Of a DNA stretch of 64,000 nt, positions 8,553 through 16,343 are shown piece after piece (within the stretch, counting starts at the first letter, position 1; each line of letters starts with the position of its first letter). The notes under the pieces were generated by a model. It did not search any database. It was not told the origin of the DNA and worked only from the letters and a program-made list of their open reading frames with translations. A program made the translations under genes and the position numbers. The DNA comes from Parvibaculum sp046297875 (lineage in GTDB: Bacteria > Pseudomonadota > Alphaproteobacteria > Parvibaculales > Parvibaculaceae), in the NCBI RefSeq assembly GCF_046297875.1, contig NZ_JBKBHD010000001.1:1612001-1676000 (forward strand), given 5' to 3'.

Positions 8553-9674
8553 ATGCTGGATCAAACCGCCCTGTCTTCCGACGGCATGATGACCGTCCAC
8601 GGCCTTACGCTTTCCTATTTCACGGGGAAGCTTGAGGCCTATTTGCGCGTGAAGGGCGTGGCTTATCGTTTTGCCGAGATGGACACCGCCGCCTTCCGCC
8701 GCGCGGGCCGGGCAACGGGCGTTCTGCAGATGCCGCAGATCGAAATGGCGGACGGGACATGGCTCACCGATACGACGGCGATCATGGCGGATTTCGAGCG
8801 CCGATTTCCGTCGCCTTCGCTCTCGCCTACCGACCCGCTGACGCGATTTGCGAGCCTGCTCCTCGAAGACTATGGCGATGAATGGCTCTGGCGCCCGGCG
8901 CTCCACTATCGCTGGTCCTTCGATGAAGACATGACGCTGATGAGCGCGCAGATTGCGCGAACCATGCTCCGCGATGTGAAGCTGCCTTTCTGGATCAGGC
9001 GGCAGATGATCCTCAGGCGGCAGCGCCGCGTCTATCTCGCTCAGGACGGCGTGAGGCAGGAAACGATCCCGCAGATCGAGGCGCTTTATCTCGCTACGCT
9101 CGATGCGATGGAGGCTGTGCTGGCAACACGGCCTTTCCTCATGGGCGAGCGGCCGGTGGAAGCCGATTTCGGATTTTTCGGTTCGATGTTCCGGCATTTC
9201 TCGTCCGATCCAACGCCCGCCGCGATCATGAGGGCACGGGCGCCGCATGTGATGTTGTGGGTGGCGCGGCTCTGGGCCACGCGACCGGAGGACATCGCGC
9301 GGGCGCCGCTTCCCGGCCATGTGCCCGATGACCTTGCGCCTTTCTTCGCGCGGATCGCGGGCGAGTATATTCCCTATCTCGCCGCAAACGAGGCGGCGCT
9401 TGCGCTAGGCGAGGCCGTCGTTTCCTATCGTCAGGATGGTGTTGGCTGGCGGTTTCCGGCAAGCCCCTACCGGGCACATTGCCTGGCCGCGCTGAGGCGG
9501 CATTTCGGTGCGCTAGAAGCCGAAGCGAAGGCGCAGGCCGCGGCGCTGCTCGGCAGCGGCGCGGATGTGCTCGCAGATGAAAATTCATATGCGGTGCCGC
9601 CACTTTCCGGCAGCGCAAACGGCAAGCCGCTCGATCGTCACTGGAGCGGTACGGCATTGGAGGACAAGACATGA
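8553..9674 (+). CDS. Glutathione S-transferase-like protein with long C-terminal extension
   Basis: A 373-residue protein from the ATG at 8553; the exact start is uncertain because the ribosome binding site is weak. The first 80 residues form a thioredoxin-like GST N-domain (LTLSYFTGKLEAYLRVKGVA, then VLQMPQIEMADG with a Pro at the cis-proline position, then TDTTAIMADFE). An all-helical GST C-domain follows (FLMGERPVEADFGFFGSMFR), and then about 100 extra residues not seen in simple GSTs. It overlaps the sulfatase start by 4 bp (ATGA), so the two are translated together. The function is unknown; a lyase or a binding role is possible. Confidence 0.7.
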   Translation: MLDQTALSSDGMMTVHGLTLSYFTGKLEAYLRVKGVAYRFAEMDTAAFRRAGRATGVLQMPQIEMADGTWLTDTTAIMADFERRFPSPSLSPTDPLTRFASLLLEDYGDEWLWRPALHYRWSFDEDMTLMSAQIARTMLRDVKLPFWIRRQMILRRQRRVYLAQDGVRQETIPQIEALYLATLDAMEAVLATRPFLMGERPVEADFGFFGSMFRHFSSDPTPAAIMRARAPHVMLWVARLWATRPEDIARAPLPGHVPDDLAPFFARIAGEYIPYLAANEAALALGEAVVSYRQDGVGWRFPASPYRAHCLAALRRHFGALEAEAKAQAAALLGSGADVLADENSYAVPPLSGSANGKPLDRHWSGTALEDKT

Positions 9675-11425
9675 AATTTCTTACCGCAGCCGTCACGGCC
9701 ACATGCCTTGTCGCGGCAGCGCCCGTCATGGCGCAGGAAGCGCGGCCCAATATCGTCGTGATCCTTGCCGACGATGTGGGCTTCAGCGATCTCGGCGCCT
9801 ATGGCAGCGAGATTTCGACGCCGAATATCGACGCGCTGGCGGCGCGCGGTGCGCTCTTCTCGAATTTCCATGCCTCGCCGGTCTGTGCGCCGTCGCGCGC
9901 GATGCTGCTCACCGGCATGACGAGCCATCTCGCGGGCGTCGGCAATCTGCCCGAAACGCTGCCACCGCAACACCAGGGGGCGCCTGGCTATCTCGGCCGC
10001 CTCGCCGACGATGTGGTGACGGTCGCGGCGTTGCTGCAAAAGGCCGGCTATCGAACGGCGGTGACAGGCAAGTGGCATCTCGGCCATACGCCTTCCGCGC
10101 TGCCGCCTTCGCATGGCTTCGACCGCTCCTTCGTGCTCGATGCGTCGGGTGCCGACAATTGGGAGCAGCGGTCCTATCTGCCGATCTATTCCGACGCGCC
10201 CTGGTTCGAGGATGGTGAGGCGGCGAGCCTGCCTGAGGATTTCTATTCCTCGCAATTCATCGTCGACAAGGCGATCGACTATATCGAGGAAGGCGAGGGC
10301 GCGAGCACGCCCTTCTTTGCCTATCTCGCCTTTCAGGCGGTTCATATTCCGGTGCAGGCGCCGCGCGAGTTCGTCGAGAAATACGAAGGCGTCTATGCGG
10401 AGGGCTGGGAGGTGCTGCGCCGCGCGCGTTTCGAAAACGTCGTGGCGCGCGGGCTCATGCCCGAAAGCATGGAACTCGGGCCGATGCCGGACGGGCTTCG
10501 CGCCTGGGAGGCGCTGAGCGATCGGGAGCGCGCGCTGTTTGCAAAGAGCATGGCGGTGAATGCGGGCATGCTCGAAGCGATGGACCATCACATCGGGCGA
10601 TTCATCGAGCATCTGAAGAAGCGCGGCGATTTCGAGAACACGGTTTTCTTCGTGCTCTCCGACAACGGGCCGGAGCCCAACGCGCCGACGGATATTCCCG
10701 GCTTTGCGCAATGGCTCTGGTGGGAAGGCTATAGCCGCGATCTCGACACGCTGGGTGAGAAGGGAACCTATGCTTTCATCGGGCCGGAATTTGCGAGCGC
10801 GGCGGCCTCGCCCGGCGCCTTCTTCAAGCTTTATGCGGGCGAAGGCGGCATTCGCGCCCCCTTCATCGTTGCGGGTGCGGGCATCCCGGCAGCGGGCCAT
10901 GTCGGCGATTTCAGTTTCATCACCGATATTGCGCCGACCATTCTCGATCTTGCGAATGTGGAACAGGTGACAGAATTCGACGGCCGCGCGGTGAAGCCGA
11001 TGACGGGCCGCTCGCTCATGCCGCTCCTTGCCGGCGTCACGCCGCATTACGGACCGGAGGATTCCGTCGGGCTCGAAGCGGCCGGCAATGCGGCGCTCTT
11101 CCGCGGCAACTACAAGCTCGTGCGCAACATGCCGCCCTATGGCGACGGCGCGTGGTATCTCTACGACATTGCGATCGACCCCGGCGAGGCACGCAATCTT
11201 GCGGCGGAGCGGCCCGCGCTTTTCGCCAAAATGCGCGCCGAATATGACCGCTTTGCGAGCGATGCAGGCGTGCTGGAGATTCCCGAAGGCTATGAGCAGA
11301 TGGCGCAGCTTTCGAAGAAGTGGATGGAGGAGAACGGCTGGTACATCGCTGCCGTCCTCCTCGCGCTGCTCTATCTCCTCGCCGCTGCGGGCTTCGGCGT
11401 GAAGAGGCTTATCCGCCGGTCATAA
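9671..11425 (+). CDS. Exported, membrane-anchored arylsulfatase-type sulfatase
   Basis: A 584-residue sulfatase. A signal peptide (residues 1-21, cleavage after VMA) is followed by the metal-binding NIVVILADDVGFSDLGAYG and by VCAPSRAML, where Cys72 is the residue converted to formylglycine. Later motifs are GKWHLGH, VLSDNGPEP and the C-terminal domain that reads YKLVRNMPP. A hydrophobic helix near the end (WYIAAVLLALLYLLAAAG) and the tail KRLIRRS should fix it to the inner membrane, facing the periplasm. No formylglycine-generating enzyme lies in the window. It is translationally coupled to the GST-like gene and overlaps the convergent acyl-CoA dehydrogenase by 6 bp. Confidence 0.9.
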   Translation: MKFLTAAVTATCLVAAAPVMAQEARPNIVVILADDVGFSDLGAYGSEISTPNIDALAARGALFSNFHASPVCAPSRAMLLTGMTSHLAGVGNLPETLPPQHQGAPGYLGRLADDVVTVAALLQKAGYRTAVTGKWHLGHTPSALPPSHGFDRSFVLDASGADNWEQRSYLPIYSDAPWFEDGEAASLPEDFYSSQFIVDKAIDYIEEGEGASTPFFAYLAFQAVHIPVQAPREFVEKYEGVYAEGWEVLRRARFENVVARGLMPESMELGPMPDGLRAWEALSDRERALFAKSMAVNAGMLEAMDHHIGRFIEHLKKRGDFENTVFFVLSDNGPEPNAPTDIPGFAQWLWWEGYSRDLDTLGEKGTYAFIGPEFASAAASPGAFFKLYAGEGGIRAPFIVAGAGIPAAGHVGDFSFITDIAPTILDLANVEQVTEFDGRAVKPMTGRSLMPLLAGVTPHYGPEDSVGLEAAGNAALFRGNYKLVRNMPPYGDGAWYLYDIAIDPGEARNLAAERPALFAKMRAEYDRFASDAGVLEIPEGYEQMAQLSKKWMEENGWYIAAVLLALLYLLAAAGFGVKRLIRRS

Positions 11426-12655
11426 TCCGAGCACGGCCTTTGCCATGATGTTGCGCTGGATCTCGTTCGTGCCGGCATAGATCGAGCCCGCACGGTCGTT
11501 CAGATATTTCGACGTGACAGGCCAGGCATAGTCGGGTCCGGCAGGCGTTTCGTTCGGCGAGACTTCAGGTGCGCCCGGCACGGGACCGCCCGGTGCCGTC
11601 GCATGCGGCTGGAAGGGCACGGCATAGTAGGCGACGGCTTCCAGTGCGATTTCGGTGAGGCGCTGGCTCAGCTCCGTGCCGCGCGTCTTCAGGAGCGAGC
11701 TTTCAGCGCCCGGCGCCTCGCCGTTCGACAGCGCCGACATGATGCGATGCTCGGTATATTCGAGCGCCATGATCTCGCTTGCGGCATCGGCGATCTTCCG
11801 CGCAAATGACGCATCCGAAATGAGCTTCGCGCCACCATCGCCGGTTTCCTGCGAGGCCATGCGGCGGATACGATCGAGCCGCACCTGCAACCCCGGCGCA
11901 TAGGCGTGGCCGCCGCGTTCGAACTGCATCAGATATTTCGCCACCGTCCAGCCTTCGCCTACCTTGCCGACGACATTCCTCTTCGGCACGCGCACATCGG
12001 TGAAGAAGATCTGGTTCTGGATATGCTCGCCCGAGAGCATCACCAGCGGCTCCACCTTCAGACCCGGCGTGTCCATGTCGATCAGGATGAAGGTAATGCC
12101 GCGCTGGGGAATGTCCTCTTTCGAGGTGCGGACGAGATTGAAGATGCGGTTGGCGTAGTTTGCATGCGTCGTCCAGATTTTCTGGCCGTTGCAAATGAAG
12201 TCGTCGCCATCCTCGCGCGCGCTCATCTGGAGGCTTGCAAGGTCGGAACCCGAGCCCGGCTCCGAATAGCCCTGGCACCAGAAATCCTCGCCATTGAGTA
12301 TACGCGGCAGGTAAAACGCCTTCTGCTCGGGCGAGCCATAGCCGATCAGCACGGGTCCGCACATGCCAAGCCCCATGGGCGAAAGGGGCGGGGCGCCGGC
12401 GGCCGCAAGCTCGCTCGAGAAGATGTAATGCTGGATGACGCTCCAGTCGCAACCGCCATATTCGACCGGCCAGGCAGGGGCGACCCAGCCCTTCGCATAG
12501 AGTTCCTTGTGCCAGGCCATGGTGGTTTCGTAGTCGGCATAGACGCTCGTCATGCGCTTGCCGACGGCGCGCAGCTCCGGCGTCAGCTTCTCGTCGAGGA
12601 AGCTGCGCACCTCATCGCGGAAAGCGGCGTCCTTCGGACCAAAGGCGAGTTCCAT
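11420..12655 (-). CDS. Acyl-CoA dehydrogenase family protein
   Basis: A 411-residue FAD enzyme of the acyl-CoA dehydrogenase family. It opens MELAFGPKDAAFRDEVRSFL, has the signature WCQGYSEPGSGSDLASLQ around residues 121-138, then KIWTTHA, and ends SIYAGTNEIQRNIMAKAVLG. In medium-chain enzymes the catalytic Glu lies in YEGT at this last position; here it is Ala (A394). That change is common in steroid- or branched-chain relatives, which use another base or a partner subunit. The gene stands alone on its strand, convergent with the sulfatase. It probably oxidises a branched or cyclic acyl-CoA. Confidence 0.88.
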   Translation of the reverse strand: MELAFGPKDAAFRDEVRSFLDEKLTPELRAVGKRMTSVYADYETTMAWHKELYAKGWVAPAWPVEYGGCDWSVIQHYIFSSELAAAGAPPLSPMGLGMCGPVLIGYGSPEQKAFYLPRILNGEDFWCQGYSEPGSGSDLASLQMSAREDGDDFICNGQKIWTTHANYANRIFNLVRTSKEDIPQRGITFILIDMDTPGLKVEPLVMLSGEHIQNQIFFTDVRVPKRNVVGKVGEGWTVAKYLMQFERGGHAYAPGLQVRLDRIRRMASQETGDGGAKLISDASFARKIADAASEIMALEYTEHRIMSALSNGEAPGAESSLLKTRGTELSQRLTEIALEAVAYYAVPFQPHATAPGGPVPGAPEVSPNETPAGPDYAWPVTSKYLNDRAGSIYAGTNEIQRNIMAKAVLGL

Positions 12656-12869
12656 GATTTCCTCCCGTTCGAATGTCGTTTCCGGGAGTAGGCATCCCGT
12701 CCGCGCCGGGTGTCAAACGGGGGCCAGATTCGCCTGTCCGTCGCTGGGGCAGGGTGAGAGCGGGCGAACGGCAATTTGCGAAAGCGCGGGCTGGAAAGCC
12801 AATCCGGTTTGACGTAAAGGAAGGGCCATCCCCGAGGCAGGGGCCAGCGCAGACCGGAAAGCCAGTTCC

Positions 12870-14225
12870 ATGTCGGCAGATGACGAAAAGACGGCGGAGA
12901 CGACCGCCGCGCAGCCCGAGCCCGGGCAGAAGCCGGTTTCCCTGTCCGAGGCCAATCGCAAGACGACGCCGAAAGAGCGCCAGCGCGCCTTCTTCATCCT
13001 CTTCGTCTGCCTGCTTTCGGTCGGCATGGGGCAGACGCTCGTCTTCGCCGTGCTGCCGCCCATCGCCGTCGATCTCGGCATGACCGAATTCGAGACGACG
13101 ATGATCTTCTCGCTCTCGGCGGCCTTGTGGATTCTCACCAGTACCTTCTGGGGGCGGCGCAGCGACGTGATGGGCCGGAAGCCCGTGATCCTGATCGGCG
13201 TCTTCGGATTTGGCATTTCAACGTCGCTTGTCGGCGTGGTGCTGCTTGCGGGCTATCTCCACTGGATTTCGATGGCGCTCATGTTCCCGCTCGTCATGGG
13301 CGCGCGGGCGATCTTCGGCATTTTCGGTTCGGGCTCCATGCCCGCCTCGCAAGCCTATGTGGCCGACCGTACCACGCGGGCGGAGCGCGCGGGCAGCATT
13401 GCGCAGATCGGCGCCGCTTTCGGCCTTGGCACGGTGGTGGGGCCGGGCGTTGCCGCAGCGTTTGCGGAAATTCACATTCTCGCGCCCTTCTTCGCTGTCG
13501 GCGCGCTGGCGCTGCTGAGCGGCATTGCGATCTGGATTCTGCTCCCCGAGCGCACGGCGCCTGTGAAACTTCTCAGCGAAAAGCAGCAAAAGCGCGCGGC
13601 GCTCAAATGGACGGCGCCCAATGTGCTGCCCTGGCTCACCATCGGCGTGATCCTGAGCCTCAGCCAGTCGATCATGATGCAGCTTTTTGCCTTCTATCTG
13701 ATGGCGGAGCTTGCGCTTGGCGGTTCGGCGGCGACGCAGCTTGTCAGCGTCGGCATGATGGCTATGGCGATGTCGACACTGGTGGCGCAGCTTGGCCTTA
13801 TCCAGCGGTTCGATCTCACCGTGCAGTTCCTGCTGCGCTGGGGCGCGGTTGCGACGCTTCTCTCCTTCGCGATGCTGGTGATCGGCGGTTCCTACGGGAT
13901 GCTGGTCTCGGCGCTGGCGCTGGCGGGGCTCGGTTTTGGCTTCCTGCGCGCGGGGCTCTCGGCGGGAGCGTCGCTATCGGTGTCGCTCAAGGATCAGGGC
14001 GCTGTGGCGGGGCTTATCGGCTCCACGGCGGCGACGGGGCATATTCTCAATCCCGCCATCGGCATCCCGCTCTTCTGGATGCTGCATTCGGCACCCTTCA
14101 TGCTCGGCATGGTGCTGATGGTCATCATCCTCTGTTTTGCGATTTTCCATCCAGTGTTGAAGAACCTTCGCAGCACCGATGCGAATATCGCCGATGACGA
14201 GGAAGAAGAAATCGGGCTGCACTAG
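12870..14225 (+). CDS. MFS transporter (drug/metabolite efflux type)
   Basis: A 451-residue major facilitator with about 12 hydrophobic helices after a 45-residue cytosolic N-terminus rich in Glu, Thr and Pro. Loop 2-3 carries the family motif (GRRSDVMGRKPVI, near residues 95-107), and the proton-antiporter type glycine pattern GLGTVVGPGVAA occurs in helix 5. The tail ends in an acidic cluster (DDEEEEIGLH). The start at 12870 lies within the longest open frame and just upstream of the charged N-terminus. The gene overlaps the convergent CPBP gene by 3 bp. The substrate is unknown. Confidence 0.85.
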   Translation: MSADDEKTAETTAAQPEPGQKPVSLSEANRKTTPKERQRAFFILFVCLLSVGMGQTLVFAVLPPIAVDLGMTEFETTMIFSLSAALWILTSTFWGRRSDVMGRKPVILIGVFGFGISTSLVGVVLLAGYLHWISMALMFPLVMGARAIFGIFGSGSMPASQAYVADRTTRAERAGSIAQIGAAFGLGTVVGPGVAAAFAEIHILAPFFAVGALALLSGIAIWILLPERTAPVKLLSEKQQKRAALKWTAPNVLPWLTIGVILSLSQSIMMQLFAFYLMAELALGGSAATQLVSVGMMAMAMSTLVAQLGLIQRFDLTVQFLLRWGAVATLLSFAMLVIGGSYGMLVSALALAGLGFGFLRAGLSAGASLSVSLKDQGAVAGLIGSTAATGHILNPAIGIPLFWMLHSAPFMLGMVLMVIILCFAIFHPVLKNLRSTDANIADDEEEEIGLH

Positions 14226-15010
14226 GACGGATCGCGGCCGCGCGTCAGCGATGTGCCGTAGACGAGAAGGATAGCGCCGGCCGCCGCCGCCATGACCCAG
14301 ATGAAATATGCCGGGTCGTAATGCGAGCCGAAATTCGGAAACATGAAGAAAGCGACATTGCTCATCGCGTGGAAGATCGCGGCGATGAAGACGCTGCGCC
14401 GGCCGTTCACATAGAACCAGACGGTGACGATCCGCAGCAGCATGGTGACGCCGCAATGCCACGCGACCCATGTAGCGCCACGCCCGGTCTGGAAGTAGGG
14501 AATGAGGTGCCAGAGCGTCCAGATGGCGCCGAGGAGGAGCGCGGCGGCAAGCGCGCTCCAGCGCATGGTCATGCGGTCGAAAGCGTAGCCCTGCCAGCCG
14601 AGTTCCTCGCCAAGCGCGGCGGCGAAGAACATCACGAAAAAGATGGGGAGCACGAGTATCGGGAGATGCGGTTCCGGAAGGGCGGCGCCCGTCAGCGTCA
14701 TTGCGAGCCATGACAGGAAAAGGGCTGAGGGCATGAAGAGGGCGGCACCCGCGATCCAGCCCCAATGCGGGATGCGATCCCAGTCGAAGGACCGCTTGAG
14801 AAAGTCACGTGCGGCAGCGCCGCCATCATGCCGCCAGACGAGGTAGAGCGCGGCGATCGCGGGCGTGAGGGCCATGAGCGAGCTCACGGGAAGGTCGATC
14901 GGGATGTAATCCGAAAGACCGCTCGCTGCATGGCCGAGCAGCCAGAAGGGCGCAGAAAGGGCGAAGGTGAGTGCAAAGAAGGGAAGAAGTGCAGGATGCG
15001 ATTTTCTCAC
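14222..15010 (-). CDS. CPBP-family intramembrane metalloprotease (Abi/CAAX-like)
   Basis: A 262-residue membrane protein of about eight helices. The CPBP/Abi signature is complete: GEELGWQGYAF with the EE pair, TLWHLI with a His, and AIFHAMSN with a second His. These form the metal site of Rce1-like intramembrane proteases; in bacteria they process peptides or give bacteriocin self-immunity. A TTG at 15016 and a GTG at 15010 are both open; GTG is preferred because AAGGA lies eight bases before it. It is 23 bp downstream of a small membrane-protein gene. Confidence 0.8.
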   Translation of the reverse strand: MRKSHPALLPFFALTFALSAPFWLLGHAASGLSDYIPIDLPVSSLMALTPAIAALYLVWRHDGGAAARDFLKRSFDWDRIPHWGWIAGAALFMPSALFLSWLAMTLTGAALPEPHLPILVLPIFFVMFFAAALGEELGWQGYAFDRMTMRWSALAAALLLGAIWTLWHLIPYFQTGRGATWVAWHCGVTMLLRIVTVWFYVNGRRSVFIAAIFHAMSNVAFFMFPNFGSHYDPAYFIWVMAAAAGAILLVYGTSLTRGRDPS

Positions 15011-15033
15011 CGGCAATATCCTTCCGTTGGATT

Positions 15034-15234
15034 CTAGCGCCCGGTCACATAGCCCATCAGGTTCACCACATGGACGATCATCAGGATTGCGACCATGAGG
15101 GAGAGAAAAATCAGCGGCGTTGTCGGCAACAGCCGGATGCGGCCGATTTCCGTCGGCCGCTTCTCGAGCCAGACAAGAAGCCCCGTGCAGGCGATGCTCG
15201 CCGCAAGAAGGACGAGCGTCAACTCGAGGCTCAC
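15034..15234 (-). CDS. Small two-helix membrane protein
   Basis: A 66-residue hydrophobic protein starting at a GTG that overlaps the stop of the upstream alpha/beta hydrolase (GTGA), which argues for coupled translation. Two predicted membrane helices, LTLVLLAASIACTGLLVWL and PLIFLSLMVAILMIVHVVNL, are joined by a short loop containing EKRPTEIGRIRLLP. No family is recognised. It may anchor or assist the hydrolase made from the same mRNA. Confidence 0.65.
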   Translation of the reverse strand: MSLELTLVLLAASIACTGLLVWLEKRPTEIGRIRLLPTTPLIFLSLMVAILMIVHVVNLMGYVTGR

Positions 15235-16226
15235 CCGAGTGCGCCTTCCGCTTGCCACTGCGCCATCAGCGCGCCGACGGCGGCTGCGAAAGCCTGGGGC
15301 TGGTCGAGCATGATATGGTGCTGCGCGCCGGGCACCGTGAAGACAGGCTTTTCCGGCGTCAGCGCACGCAGGAAGGTGATGGTCTTCGGGTCGTAATCCT
15401 TGCTTTCGAGGCCGAACATCACCGCGCCCTTGCAGGCGAGGTTCTTGTAGATTTCGGCATGGTCGTTGCCCATGCGCAGCCCGTTGAAAATCGAGGCGTC
15501 GAACTTCCAGGTCCAGCCCGTTTCCTCGAAGGTGCGCTTGCCGCGCGCCTCGCCCTTCGTCACTTCGCGCAGGCTGAGCGGGCCGATGTAATCGAGAATG
15601 AAGCCATTGGCGCAGGGCTGCAGCGGCGCAAGGCGGAAGCGCGATACGGCTTCGTCGAAGTTCTTGTAGATTTTCGTCGGGCGCCGTTCGGGATCGTTCA
15701 GAAACCACTCATGCGCATTATCGGCCGGGCGCACAGTGAAGTCGCACAGGATGAGGCCGCCGAGCCTGTCGCCGTAATGCTTGCCGGCGATCAGGGAGAC
15801 GAAGCCGCCGAAGGAATGGCCGACGACGACGGGCTTCGGCCCGAGGCCGGCCGCCAGCGCCACCTCGCCGATCTCGCGGGCGAAAGTCTCGCGCGAATAG
15901 CCGATCCGCCAGCCGCTGTCGCCCATGCCGCCGAGATCCATCGAAGCGACGTTGTATTGTTCGGTCAGCAGCGGCGCGATGAAATGGAACCAGTGTGCAT
16001 GGGCGCCATTGCCATGCACGAAGAGAAGACCTGGCCGAGTTGCGTCGTCATTTCCCCAGCGCAGGTAGTGAATGTCGTTGCCGTCGACATCAAGCGTCCG
16101 GCTCTCGTAAGGCGCGGCGAGCGCCTGCCGGAACCAGAGTGGCCGGTGCATGATGATGTCTTCATCCGGGATCGTGACTGGGCCGGATTCAGGCTGCCGT
16201 TTTACAGTGCCGCAGGTCGTGTTCAT
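15231..16226 (-). CDS. Alpha/beta-hydrolase fold protein
   Basis: A 331-residue alpha/beta hydrolase. The oxyanion-side motif LLFVHGNGAHAHWF is followed by the nucleophile elbow VVVGHSFGGF (Ser in GHSFG, near residue 142) and a C-terminal VPGAQHHIMLDQP with the catalytic His. A helical lid lies in between. The protein is closely related to the hydrolase at 46688-47671: both share YLRWG, GMGDSGW and GWTWKFD, so they are paralogues. Ester, epoxide or lactone hydrolysis is possible. A small membrane-protein gene overlaps its stop. Confidence 0.85.
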   Translation of the reverse strand: MNTTCGTVKRQPESGPVTIPDEDIIMHRPLWFRQALAAPYESRTLDVDGNDIHYLRWGNDDATRPGLLFVHGNGAHAHWFHFIAPLLTEQYNVASMDLGGMGDSGWRIGYSRETFAREIGEVALAAGLGPKPVVVGHSFGGFVSLIAGKHYGDRLGGLILCDFTVRPADNAHEWFLNDPERRPTKIYKNFDEAVSRFRLAPLQPCANGFILDYIGPLSLREVTKGEARGKRTFEETGWTWKFDASIFNGLRMGNDHAEIYKNLACKGAVMFGLESKDYDPKTITFLRALTPEKPVFTVPGAQHHIMLDQPQAFAAAVGALMAQWQAEGALG

Positions 16227-16343
16227 TGCTCTTGCTACTCGGTAAGGGTTCGAAACTCGATATCAGGTGGCGGGTAAAAGCGCCCGCAGAAGTGCACGCG
16301 CCGAAGCGGATTTGCCGAGTCGGGGGATCGATGCTATTCGCCG

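Noticed and set aside
13127..14197. Open frame of 356 codons overlapping the MFS gene on the same strand
   Set aside because: Shifted frame inside a clear transporter; no membrane pattern.
15120..16277. Open frame of 385 codons on the plus strand
   Set aside because: Antisense to the alpha/beta hydrolase that has a full catalytic triad.
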